From: Puia dinghuensis
GTDB taxonomy: Bacteria; Bacteroidota; Bacteroidia; Chitinophagales; Chitinophagaceae
NCBI RefSeq assembly: GCF_014642875.1
Contig: NZ_BMJC01000008.1
Coordinates: forward strand, 1-64,000
Length of the DNA: 64,000 nt
Direction of reading: 5' to 3'
A program made the translations under genes and the position numbers. Positions 26,146 to 34,435 of the stretch are shown here, one piece after another. The stretch's first letter is position 1. Each line of letters starts with the position of its first letter. Under the pieces are notes generated by a model. That model was not told the DNA's origin, made no database searches, and saw only the letters and a list, made by a program, of their open reading frames with translations.

Positions 26146-27015
26146 TCAAGGCTCCGGCCTCTCTCTGAACACGCGGATCTCAACCCGCATATTCTGCTCG
26201 CTTTCGCCGCGCGTAGTGGGATGCGCCTGACGCGGATTGGTATTACCCTTTCCTTTATAAGAGAGCTTACCGGGATCAAATCCCCGTTCGATGAGATAGT
26301 CGTAGATAAACTTCGCCCTTTGCACCGACAGTTTGTAGAGCGGATCGGTGACGGGCAGGGGCGGACCGGGGGAGTTGCAATAACCATCCACTTCGAGATA
26401 CCGATCGCGCAGCGGGAAAAGATTGGTAATATACCGTGGGAGGGAGAGCAGGGCCTCATCGGTGAGGTTCGCGGTATTCGCATAAAAGCGAATGTCTTCG
26501 AGTTGGATGACGGTGTCGGGCTCCGGTGCGATGCGTGCAGTGTCCGTCCGGACGGCAACCGGTGGCGGCGCCGGATGATGCCAGAAGACGAGGATGACCC
26601 TTCTGCTGGCGCTGTCGTCACCCGGGAAAGGGTCGGTTTCACCCCGGCCTTCGATGCGCACAGCCAGGGATGGAGGGGGACTCAGGTATTGCCGGAGTAA
26701 TGCGGCCGCCGACATGGCCCGACGAAGCGAAAGCCGGTCGTTGTATGCCAGGGTACCGACGGTATCGGTGTAGCCCGCGATGAGCAGGGAGTCGATGTCC
26801 CCGGTCGCCTCGCCGGCAGACACGAGAATGCGCTCGCGAACAAAAGATCCAAACGCCTGCGTATCCGCCGGTCTTATCTCGCTACGGTCGAAAGCAAAAT
26901 GAAAGGTGATGGTATCGGCTTTTGCCGCCTGCGCAAAGAGGCCTCTGGCGATAATCGTCGATAGGAGAAAGAGAAGCCCCCGCGGCACACGAAAAGGGAT
27001 GGCAAGCATACCCAC
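26146..27015 (-). CDS. Envelope protein with two tandem OmpA-like domains
   Basis: 289 residues with a signal peptide (cut near ARGLFAQAA). The first OmpA/MotB-like domain (about residues 35-150) has FHFAFDRSEI, GYTDTVGTLAYNDRLSLRRA and a closing SASRRVILVF. The second (about 175-289) has IRFYANTANLTDEAL, VDGYCNSPG, LSVQRAKFIYDYL and QNMRVEIRVF. The Asp that contacts diaminopimelate is kept in the first (GYTD) but replaced by Asn in the second (GYCN), so only the first may bind peptidoglycan. Single OmpA domains are the rule; a bare pair without a barrel or lipobox is less usual. A second in-frame ATG at 27009 is an alternative start. Confidence 0.85.
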   Translation of the reverse strand: MGMLAIPFRVPRGLLFLLSTIIARGLFAQAAKADTITFHFAFDRSEIRPADTQAFGSFVRERILVSAGEATGDIDSLLIAGYTDTVGTLAYNDRLSLRRAMSAAALLRQYLSPPPSLAVRIEGRGETDPFPGDDSASRRVILVFWHHPAPPPVAVRTDTARIAPEPDTVIQLEDIRFYANTANLTDEALLSLPRYITNLFPLRDRYLEVDGYCNSPGPPLPVTDPLYKLSVQRAKFIYDYLIERGFDPGKLSYKGKGNTNPRQAHPTTRGESEQNMRVEIRVFRERPEP

Positions 27016-27048
27016 AAGATAATAAAAAAAGAGGTGGGCTGCATCGGT

Positions 27049-27076
27049 CCCGGGGACGGGACCTCCCGTCCCCGGG
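27049..27076. terminator. 13-bp GC-rich stem between small lipoprotein and OmpA genes
   Basis: CCCGGGGACGGGA (27049-27061) and TCCCGTCCCCGGG (27064-27076) pair perfectly around a 2-base loop. It lies 24 bases beyond the stop of the 38-residue lipoprotein and before the OmpA-protein start, both on the minus strand. It is likely a terminator or processing stem for the small gene. A T-rich run on the minus strand occurs only about 15 bases further on. Confidence 0.5.
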
Positions 27077-27100
27077 CACCGGGTTTAGGACAGATATGTA

Positions 27101-27217
27101 CTAACGGCAATAGCCATAGTAGTGATGATGATAGGGCCGTTCAACAACGACGCAAGAACTAAAAGCGGCAGCGATGACGAGACCTATCAGCAGGAGTTTT
27201 ACATTAAGCGTTTTCAT
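27101..27217 (-). CDS. Small His/Tyr-rich lipoprotein (38 aa)
   Basis: A 39-codon frame missed by usual length cut-offs. It encodes Met-Lys-Thr, a hydrophobic stretch LLLIGLVIAAA, a lipobox FSSC (Cys22) and the short mature tail CVVVERPYHHHYYGYCR. Signal peptide, lipobox and stop make this a convincing lipoprotein even at this size, because the whole frame is used by recognisable parts. The His/Tyr cluster and second Cys could bind metal; that is inference. A GC-rich hairpin follows its stop. Tiny lipoproteins with His- or Tyr-rich tails occur in other Bacteroidota, but I know no function for them. Confidence 0.7.
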   Translation of the reverse strand: MKTLNVKLLLIGLVIAAAFSSCVVVERPYHHHYYGYCR

Positions 27218-27350
27218 GATCGTAAATTTTTAAGTTTCATAAGTAGGAGGGAATGCGGCCAAAGTAGTTTAAGCCGCCCGCCGGCCGGTTAACGACTGGA
27301 TAACTTAAAGAATGCCTAACAAAATGATCTTCAAGGCGCCTCAATAATTT

Positions 27351-27379
27351 TTGCGTGCAGCATCAGTTTCCGTAATTTG
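27351..27379 (+). promoter_or_regulatory. Candidate promoter of the zinc metalloprotease gene
   Basis: TTG at 27351-27353, a 19-base spacer and TAATTTG at 27373-27379 (one base shorter than TAnnTTTG). The box ends 26 bases before the ATG at 27406, giving a leader of about 20 bases. Confidence 0.45.
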
Positions 27380-27405
27380 TCGGAAGTATACCAATTCTAC
27401 TGCAT

Positions 27406-29922
27406 ATGAAGCATCCCTTTCAACTGACCATCCTACTCTCCGGCCTCATTAGCCTCACCTCACCGGTCTTCGCCCAACGGCCCGCCGCCACCATCGAATC
27501 CGTCACCCACGACGCAAAAAAATACGCCGGCTTTTACAACTTCTATTACGAAGAAAAGACAGGCAGGATCCTCATCGAACTCGATCGCTTCAACCAGGAA
27601 TTCCTCTATTTCTGCTCCCTCCCCGAAGGCATCGGCAACGGAGGTGCGGAACGGGGACAAGCCTCGGGGGTCATCGCCAAATTCATAAAGGTAGGTCCCA
27701 AGGTCTTCCTGCTCCAGCCCAACTATGGTCAACGGTCGGTGCATGGCGATGCAGATGAAAAGAAAGCTGTGGAAGACGGCTTCTCGCAGTCCATCCTCTT
27801 TGGCTTCTCACCTGTGGCGACGGAAGATGACAAGGTATTGATCGATGCAACACCCCTCATCGTCAGGGATGCCCTGCACATCGGGGAGACCATCGGCTCC
27901 GGGGCCGGCAATCCGGGCAGCGCCTTCTCGGCCGCGGCAAACGCACCCGGTCGCGCAGGCGCGGGGGCAGGCGGTGGCTACCGGCTGGATGAATCGCGCA
28001 GCGCCGTATTTATAGACAACACCAAAAACTTTCCTAAGAATACCGAATTTGAAGCACTGGTCACCTTCACCGGTGGCAGCAGCGGCGGTGGCTTCTTCCG
28101 GCGTGGTGGCAGCGTGGCGCCAGACCCTACGGCAGTGACGGTTCGTATCCACCAGGCCTTTGTACAGTTGCCGGACAGCGGCTATGTCCCGCGGAAATTC
28201 GATCCCCGCAGCGGCTTCAACTCCTTTAGCTATGAGGATTTCTCCGCGCCGATGAGCGAGCCATTGGTCAGACGCTTCATCCAACGCCACCGGCTTATAA
28301 AGAAAGAGCCCAACGCAGCCGTGAGCGAACCTGTAGAACCCATCGTCTATTATGTCGATCGGGGCGCACCGGCCATCATCAAGAAAGCGCTTATCGAAGG
28401 GGGTAGCTGGTGGAACCAGGCTTTCGAAGCGGCGGGTTTTAAAAACGCCTTCCAGGTAAAAGAGCTGCCGGCAGGCGCTGACCCCATGGATATCCGGTAT
28501 AACATGGTCAACTGGCTGACGCGCACCGGTAACCCGCAAAGGGCTTTCTCGTACGGGTCTTCCTACGTCGATCCGCGAACGGGTGAGATCATAAAAGGAG
28601 TAGTAACACTCGGCTCCGACCGCCACCGGCAGGACTATCTCATTGCCGAAGGGCTGTTGCAGCCATATGAGGACGGCAGGCCTGTATCTAAGAAAATGGA
28701 AGAAATGGCGCTGGCACGCATCCGGCAGCTATCCGCTCACGAGATAGGGCATACACTGGGACTGACGCATAACTTTATGGCCAGCGTCAAAGACCGGGCA
28801 TCGGTGATGGACTATCCATTCCCGCGCTTCAACCTCAAGGCAGATGGAACCATCGATCTCTCCGAAGCGTACGCCACCGGCATCGGCGGCTGGGACAAGC
28901 GCGTCATCATTTGGGGCTATTCGGATTTTCCGAAGGCAACGGATGAAGATGCAGCCCTCGACAAGATTATGAAGGAGACCCTGAAGGAAGGTTACCAGTA
29001 TATCCCGGACATCGGCGGGATGACGCATCCCTTGTCCAATCAATGGGATGACGGCGTCAACCCCATCGATCAGCTGAATAAGCTGATGACCGTTCGCCGT
29101 CATCTTCTCGACAACTTCTCCGAAAAGGCGATACCAAAGGCTGCTCCCATGGCTACGCTGGAAGAGGTGCTGGTGCCCATCTATCTGTTACAGCGATACC
29201 AGGTGGAGGCCGCGGCCAAGTCGCTGGGCGGACTTTATTTCACCCATGCGGTGAAAAATGATGGTGAGCTGCCAACAAAGATGGTGGACCCGGCCGAACA
29301 ATGGCGGGCATTCGACGCGCTGATGAATACCATCACCCCCGATGCGCTGGCCCTGCCGGACGATCTCATCAGCAAGATACCCCCGAGACCGACGGGCTAT
29401 CCATCGTCGGTTGAGATTTTCGAACGGCATACCGGTCCTACCTTCGACCCCATCGCCGCCGCGGAAGCGGCTGCAAACAACACGCTTTCCTATCTCCTCA
29501 ATGGCGAACGGGCAGCGAGGTTGATCGAATACCAGTCCCGCGATGAACATCAGCCCGGTCTGCTCGCCGTGCTGAATAAATTGATCGATAACACCTGGAA
29601 GACGCCATTGCAGCCAGGCTATAAGGGAGAATTACAGATCGTTGTCGATAACCTTACACTAAAACACCTCTTTGCGCTGGCCGCTGATACAAAGAATGCG
29701 GAGAATGTCCGGGGCGAGGCCCTGTTGACCCTCACCGATCTTTCACAATGGATAGGCATGCAACTGCCCAATGCCGATCCCCGCTGGAAGTCCGCCCTGT
29801 ATTTTGCCTTGACGGAGATAGGAGAGTTTAACAAGACTCCGGAGAAGTTCATCCTGCCACAAGCGACGGAGATGCCACCCGGTGCGCCCATCGGGATGCC
29901 CGACAACGAATTTGAATTCTAA
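27406..29922 (+). CDS. Secreted zinc-dependent metalloprotease (DUF5117/M10-like)
   Basis: 838 residues with a signal peptide (cut near SPVFAQRPA). The metzincin-type zinc motif HEIGHTLGLTH is at residues 445-455, with a Met-turn SVMDYP (Met468) shortly after, so the active site is intact. The long N-terminal region (YFYNFYYEEKTGR-like start, through YVPRKFDPRSGF and VYYVDRGAP) corresponds to the DUF5117/DUF5118 modules seen in Bacteroidota secreted proteases. A Gly/Ala-rich linker near residues 165-195 is low complexity. No type IX C-terminal signal is evident; the chain ends in PIGMPDNEFEF. It is probably a periplasmic or surface protease. The lactonase-like gene follows after 10 bases. Confidence 0.9.
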   Translation: MKHPFQLTILLSGLISLTSPVFAQRPAATIESVTHDAKKYAGFYNFYYEEKTGRILIELDRFNQEFLYFCSLPEGIGNGGAERGQASGVIAKFIKVGPKVFLLQPNYGQRSVHGDADEKKAVEDGFSQSILFGFSPVATEDDKVLIDATPLIVRDALHIGETIGSGAGNPGSAFSAAANAPGRAGAGAGGGYRLDESRSAVFIDNTKNFPKNTEFEALVTFTGGSSGGGFFRRGGSVAPDPTAVTVRIHQAFVQLPDSGYVPRKFDPRSGFNSFSYEDFSAPMSEPLVRRFIQRHRLIKKEPNAAVSEPVEPIVYYVDRGAPAIIKKALIEGGSWWNQAFEAAGFKNAFQVKELPAGADPMDIRYNMVNWLTRTGNPQRAFSYGSSYVDPRTGEIIKGVVTLGSDRHRQDYLIAEGLLQPYEDGRPVSKKMEEMALARIRQLSAHEIGHTLGLTHNFMASVKDRASVMDYPFPRFNLKADGTIDLSEAYATGIGGWDKRVIIWGYSDFPKATDEDAALDKIMKETLKEGYQYIPDIGGMTHPLSNQWDDGVNPIDQLNKLMTVRRHLLDNFSEKAIPKAAPMATLEEVLVPIYLLQRYQVEAAAKSLGGLYFTHAVKNDGELPTKMVDPAEQWRAFDALMNTITPDALALPDDLISKIPPRPTGYPSSVEIFERHTGPTFDPIAAAEAAANNTLSYLLNGERAARLIEYQSRDEHQPGLLAVLNKLIDNTWKTPLQPGYKGELQIVVDNLTLKHLFALAADTKNAENVRGEALLTLTDLSQWIGMQLPNADPRWKSALYFALTEIGEFNKTPEKFILPQATEMPPGAPIGMPDNEFEF

Positions 29923-29932
29923 TACACTTCCC

Positions 29933-31177
29933 ATGCGCAACTTTCTTGGCCTTAGCCTTAACCTTATTCTAGTGCTCACCTTCTCGGCAGCAAAGTCCCA
30001 ATCCTATTTTCTCTTTGTCGGCACCTACACCAACACCGGCAATCTCAACGGCGCAACAACATTGGACTCCACCGGCAGCAAAGGCATCTATGTATACCGG
30101 TTCGATGCGGCTACCGGCGAGGCTACCCCGATAAGCCATACCGAAAGCGTTTGCAATCCTTCTTATCTGGCTATCGCACCCGATGGGGCTCACCTCTATG
30201 CTTGTACAGAGTCCCGCATGCTGGACAAAGGCAGTGTCAGCGCTTTTCGCTTCGATCGCAACAGCGGGCAACTACAGTTTATTAATAAAGTATCCAGTGG
30301 GGGCGACAACCCCGCCTATGTGTCGGTGAACCATAGCGGCAACTGGGTCGTGGTGGCCAATTACACCGGTGGAAGCCTGTCGGTATTTCCCGTCCGCGCG
30401 GATGGCGGGCTATGGACGTTTATAGAGGATATCCAACATTTTGGTCATGGCATAAACCCTGCTCGCCAGGAGAAAGCGCATGTGCATTCGGCGCTGTTCT
30501 CCCCCGACTCCGGCCAGCACTATCTTTATGTGCAAGACCTGGGGCTTGACAAGATCATGATCGAACCTTTCGATGAAACCGCACTGGCGCCGGTCGGCCA
30601 CGGCGGACTGCCGGTGGCCGTCAGGACTACCCGGCCGCTGCTACCCGTCCAGGACACCGCCGAACAAAAGCCGGCGATGATGTTATCGACCACGCCGGGC
30701 AGCGGTCCACGCCACCTGGTCTTTCACCCCAACGGGAAGTTTGCCTATCTGGTAGAGGAATTGGGCGGATCTGTGGATGTATACCGGTTCCAGCCCGCGA
30801 CAGGGCGCCTCGACTCCCTGCAACGCATTGCGGCCCATCCCGGGGATGCAAAAGGCCCCTTCCGCAGCGCGGACATCCACGTCTCACCCGATGGCCGCTT
30901 TCTTTATACCAGCAATAGGGCGGAGACCACCATCGCCATCTTTTCCATCGACCCCGCGACGGGGCTCTTAAAGGCGGTGGGCTATGTGCCTACCATGGGG
31001 ACCGAACCGCGGAATTTCACCCTTGACCCCACCGGAAAATGGCTGCTGGTGGCCAATCAGGATAGTAATTCGATCGTTGTTTTCCGCGTCAACTCCAAGA
31101 CCGGGATGATCAAACCGACAGGGCTTACGCTCTCTGTCCCGGCGCCCACCTGCCTAATTTATTTGATCAAAAAATAA
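29933..31177 (+). CDS. Lactonase-family (6-phosphogluconolactonase-like) secreted beta-propeller
   Basis: 414 residues, seven-bladed propeller of the YbhE/Pgl-type lactonase family. It starts at 29933 with a signal peptide (MRNFLGLSLNLILV, cut near AAKSQSYF); the open frame from 29882 overlaps the protease gene and is not used. Characteristic repeats are FLFVGTYTN, PSYLAIAPDGAHLYACTE, GPRHLVFHPNGKFAYLVEE, SADIHVSPDGRFLYTSNR and RNFTLDPTGKWLLVANQD. Being exported, it is unlikely to be the cytoplasmic pentose-phosphate enzyme and more likely acts on sugar lactones outside the cytoplasm. It is transcribed with the metalloprotease. Confidence 0.85.
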   Translation: MRNFLGLSLNLILVLTFSAAKSQSYFLFVGTYTNTGNLNGATTLDSTGSKGIYVYRFDAATGEATPISHTESVCNPSYLAIAPDGAHLYACTESRMLDKGSVSAFRFDRNSGQLQFINKVSSGGDNPAYVSVNHSGNWVVVANYTGGSLSVFPVRADGGLWTFIEDIQHFGHGINPARQEKAHVHSALFSPDSGQHYLYVQDLGLDKIMIEPFDETALAPVGHGGLPVAVRTTRPLLPVQDTAEQKPAMMLSTTPGSGPRHLVFHPNGKFAYLVEELGGSVDVYRFQPATGRLDSLQRIAAHPGDAKGPFRSADIHVSPDGRFLYTSNRAETTIAIFSIDPATGLLKAVGYVPTMGTEPRNFTLDPTGKWLLVANQDSNSIVVFRVNSKTGMIKPTGLTLSVPAPTCLIYLIKK

Positions 31178-31311
31178 GTAGTTACACTTATTTTTTATAC
31201 ATATTCCTAGATATTTTTTACTTTGGAACGTCTTTTAGTTGTTAACAGGTGCGGTTTTTGCCAACCACCGCCCCCACTGCTTACCCCTGCGGCCCAGCTA
31301 ACCATTTTTTT

Positions 31312-32097
31312 ATGACTTTATCCAAACTGATCGTGAATGCCGACGACCTTGGCATTGGCGTCGCCGTCAACCGGGCCATTTTTGAGAGTATTGAGAGCGG
31401 TCTCGTAACCAGCGCTTCGATAATGGCGAATATGCCGGGGTTCGAAGATGCCGTCGCCCGCCTGCGCCAACACCCGCATCTCCAGGGCAAAATAGGGATG
31501 CATCTCAATCTTACCGAAGGCCACCCCTTGTCGCAGCCCATCCTGGATTGCCCCGTTTTTTGCGACGACAGTGGTTGTTTTGCTCCCTATCGCAACGGCC
31601 GGCGTTATTTGTTCAGCCTTAGCCGCGGGGAAAAAGCCGCGGTCTATGAAGAAATGAAGACCCAATTGCAGCGGGTGCTTGCGGCCGGGATCAAGCCGGC
31701 CCATCTGGATTCGCATCATCATTTCCATACACAATGGGCGATAGCGCCGCTGGTGTGTCGGTTGGGCCGGGAATACGCAATTCCCCGAATCCGGCTTGCC
31801 CGCAACATTGGGGAGACACGCGTCCTTTTAAAGCGGCTCTATAAGGCGATGTTCAACCGCTGGCGATTGGGCAACCGGCACGAATTTCACAACACGGACT
31901 ATTTTGGCGACATAGAAGACATGCAGATTTTTGTCCGGCGTGAGGCAATGAAGAGGAATGGGGGAATGGAAAAGCGTGGCCGCATGGAAGGCAAAAGTGT
32001 GGAGGTGATGGTACATCCGCTTTATGATAAAGCAGGCAGGCTCGTCGATCTCGATGGCCGCGAACTGCTGAATCGACTCACGGCGATGGGCGTCTAA
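31312..32097 (+). CDS. ChbG/HpnK (YdjC-like) carbohydrate deacetylase
   Basis: 261 residues from the ATG at 31312 (MTLSKLIVNADDLGIG); the upstream open frame to 31249 is not family-like. The metal ligands are visible: the Asp pair in NADDLG and the histidines in GMHLNLTEGHPL and LDSHHHFH. Family members remove acetyl groups from chito-oligosaccharides or from hopanoid or sugar amines. Here no chitin or hopanoid genes are adjacent, so the substrate is open. A short Lys/Arg/Gly insertion (MKRNGGMEKRGRMEGK) before the last strand MVHPLYD looks like a variable loop. It is cytoplasmic. Confidence 0.88.
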   Translation: MTLSKLIVNADDLGIGVAVNRAIFESIESGLVTSASIMANMPGFEDAVARLRQHPHLQGKIGMHLNLTEGHPLSQPILDCPVFCDDSGCFAPYRNGRRYLFSLSRGEKAAVYEEMKTQLQRVLAAGIKPAHLDSHHHFHTQWAIAPLVCRLGREYAIPRIRLARNIGETRVLLKRLYKAMFNRWRLGNRHEFHNTDYFGDIEDMQIFVRREAMKRNGGMEKRGRMEGKSVEVMVHPLYDKAGRLVDLDGRELLNRLTAMGV

Positions 32098-32178
32098 CAA
32101 ATTTTTAGTATATTTCCGTACAATCACCGGCTGATCGGGCAGCCCTCCTATGGCTGATCGACAAGCCCGCTTACCGAC

Positions 32179-33993
32179 ATGAAAACCTTACTTGGGAACA
32201 AACTGATCAATGCCATCGCGATCGCCATCGTGGCGGTGTTCATCATTGTTTTGTTATCCATCTGGCAAAACCAGCGGATACAGGATACAGGGGAAGGTAT
32301 CCGCCACACCAATGCGGTGCTTAGCCAGTCCCAGGAGGTGCAACGTGCCGCGATGGAATTCCAGCTGAATGTCAAGAACTTCCTGCTCACCGGCGATAGC
32401 AGCTTCCTCGACACGGCGGGGCATACGGCCGCCCTTCTTCCTCAAAAGATAGATAGCCTGCGCGATCTCATTGCCGGCGATTCAGGTCAGCGCCCGCTGC
32501 TCGACTCGCTGCAATACTATGTAAGCCGCAGTCACGTAGTGCTGGAAAGGGCGATGCGGATGAGCCGGGCGGGGGATTTCGAGAACGTCTCCGCCCTCAT
32601 CGGCGACGAAGCCCGGTACGGCTATTCCCACCGGATACAGGCGATGATCGACCAGCTGGAAACGGGGCAGGGCCGGCTGCTGGAGGCACGGCGTATCGCC
32701 AACCGGCGGAGAGTAACGGCATTGCAGGTGGCATTATGGGCCCTCATCGCCGGCGTCGTGGTTTTAGCCCTTTTCATCCTTCGTAAAATACGGGCTGATC
32801 GCCATAAGGATAGGCGGGCGCGGGAACAGCTCCGCCGCCTCAACCGGCAATTGGAAAAGAAAGTAGAGGTACAGAGCACCAACCTGCGGTCGTCGGAAAA
32901 CAAGTACAAGACCCTTTTTGACAAGAGCCCCCTGCCAAAATGGATCTATGATGATCATACCATGCGCTTCCTGGAGGTGAACGATACGGCCATCCGCGAC
33001 TACGGGTACAGCCGGGATGAATTCCTCTCCATGACCATTGCGGACATCCGCCCACCCGAAGACGTCGCAGCGCTGGTGGATGACGTCAACAATGTCCGGG
33101 GCAAGCCCGACGCTTTTCGTAACAGCCAGTGGCGCCATATCAAGAAGAATGGGGAGATCATCGACGTGGACGTCACCGCCCACGCCATCGAATTCGAAGG
33201 CCGGAAGGCGCGGATGGTAGTGGTGAAGGATATCACCGACCGGCGGAAGTACGAACTGCAGTTGCAACGGCTCAACATCGACCTGGCCAAACGCGCCGCC
33301 GAACTGGCTACCTCCAACGCCGAATTAGAGCGGTTTGCCTACATCGCCTCCCACGACCTGCAGGAGCCCCTCCGCATGGTGAGCAGCTTCCTGCAGCTGC
33401 TGCAAAAAAAATACTACGGTAAGCTGGACAGCAAGGCCGATCAGTACATCCATTATGCCGTAGACGGGGCCGAGCGGATGAAGGCCCTCATCATGGACCT
33501 CCTCGAATATTCACGCGTGGGTACGGGCCAGGAAAGCTTTGGCGCCGTAGACACTGCCGTCGTGATGGAGGAAGTAGGCAATATCTTTCGCGAGAAGATC
33601 ATCGGCGTGCGGGCAGAGGTGGACATCGGCCCCCTGCCTGTTGTCTTTGGCGACAAGGTTCAGGTGACCCAGCTTTTTCAGAACCTGTTGAGCAACGCGC
33701 TGAAATACCATTCGGACCAGCCACCGATGATCCGCATCCGGGCAAAGGAGCAGCTGGCATCCTGGCTGTTCTCCGTGGAAGACAACGGCATCGGCATCGA
33801 TTCGCAATTCTTCGAAAAGATCTTTATCATCTTTCAACGGCTTCACAACAAAAACGACTATTCGGGGACGGGCATCGGCCTGGCCATCTGTAAGAAAATA
33901 GTCGAACGGCATGGCGGGAAGATCTGGGTCGAGTCGGCGCCGAAAGAAGGAAGCACATTTTATTTCACGATCCATAAAAAGGGGAAAACCTGA
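32179..33993 (+). CDS. Membrane sensor histidine kinase (CHASE3-PAS-HisKA-HATPase)
   Basis: 604 residues. TM1 (INAIAIAIVAVFIIVLLSIW) and TM2 (VALWALIAGVVVLALFIL) enclose a helical periplasmic CHASE3-type sensor (LSQSQEVQRAAMEFQLNVKN). A short coiled segment and a PAS domain (YKTLFDKSPLPKWIYDDHTM) follow. The HisKA box FAYIASHDLQEPLR carries the phospho-accepting His392, and the ATPase domain has NLLSNALKYH, DNGIGID and GTGIGLAICKKI. The HisKA type is that of phytochrome-like kinases, which typically partner with small receivers such as the one encoded 10 bases downstream. The signal is unknown. Confidence 0.93.
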   Translation: MKTLLGNKLINAIAIAIVAVFIIVLLSIWQNQRIQDTGEGIRHTNAVLSQSQEVQRAAMEFQLNVKNFLLTGDSSFLDTAGHTAALLPQKIDSLRDLIAGDSGQRPLLDSLQYYVSRSHVVLERAMRMSRAGDFENVSALIGDEARYGYSHRIQAMIDQLETGQGRLLEARRIANRRRVTALQVALWALIAGVVVLALFILRKIRADRHKDRRAREQLRRLNRQLEKKVEVQSTNLRSSENKYKTLFDKSPLPKWIYDDHTMRFLEVNDTAIRDYGYSRDEFLSMTIADIRPPEDVAALVDDVNNVRGKPDAFRNSQWRHIKKNGEIIDVDVTAHAIEFEGRKARMVVVKDITDRRKYELQLQRLNIDLAKRAAELATSNAELERFAYIASHDLQEPLRMVSSFLQLLQKKYYGKLDSKADQYIHYAVDGAERMKALIMDLLEYSRVGTGQESFGAVDTAVVMEEVGNIFREKIIGVRAEVDIGPLPVVFGDKVQVTQLFQNLLSNALKYHSDQPPMIRIRAKEQLASWLFSVEDNGIGIDSQFFEKIFIIFQRLHNKNDYSGTGIGLAICKKIVERHGGKIWVESAPKEGSTFYFTIHKKGKT

Positions 33994-34003
33994 TTCAAAG
34001 CTT

Positions 34004-34435
34004 ATGCAACACGCGATTCACATCTTACTGGTAGACGACAATGAAGGAGATATCCTGTTAACAAAAGAAGCCCTTGATGACGCCCGCATTATCAACAAGA
34101 TCTCCATTGCCTATGATGGTATAGAGGCTGTGCGTTTTCTCCGCAAGCAGGCGCGTACCGCCAATATGCCCGATCTTATCTTACTGGACATCAACCTGCC
34201 CAAGATGGACGGTACCGAGGTGCTGGGGATCATCAAGAACGATCCTGAATTGAAACGTATCCCCGTGATCATGCTCACCACATCTTCTGCCGAAAAAGAC
34301 ATCCTCGCGTCCTATAACAATTACGCCAATTGTTATATCACAAAGCCGGTGGACCTCGACCGCTTTATGGACGTGGTGCGGACGATCGAGGATTTCTGGA
34401 TCAGTATTGTAAAACTTCCAAAAACAGTACAGTAG
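34004..34435 (+). CDS. Single-domain response regulator (Rcp1/CheY-like)
   Basis: 143 residues, one receiver domain and no output domain. Acidic pocket DDNEGD at the N-terminus, phospho-acceptor Asp62 in LLDINLPKMDG, Thr in MLTTSS and Lys in ITKPVDLDRF are all present. The EGD insertion after the acidic pair is typical of Rcp1-type partners of phytochrome-like kinases. The ATG at 34004 is chosen because earlier codons overlap the kinase gene. It probably shuttles phosphate from the upstream kinase. Its stop codon directly abuts the ATG of the next kinase. Confidence 0.93.
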   Translation: MQHAIHILLVDDNEGDILLTKEALDDARIINKISIAYDGIEAVRFLRKQARTANMPDLILLDINLPKMDGTEVLGIIKNDPELKRIPVIMLTTSSAEKDILASYNNYANCYITKPVDLDRFMDVVRTIEDFWISIVKLPKTVQ

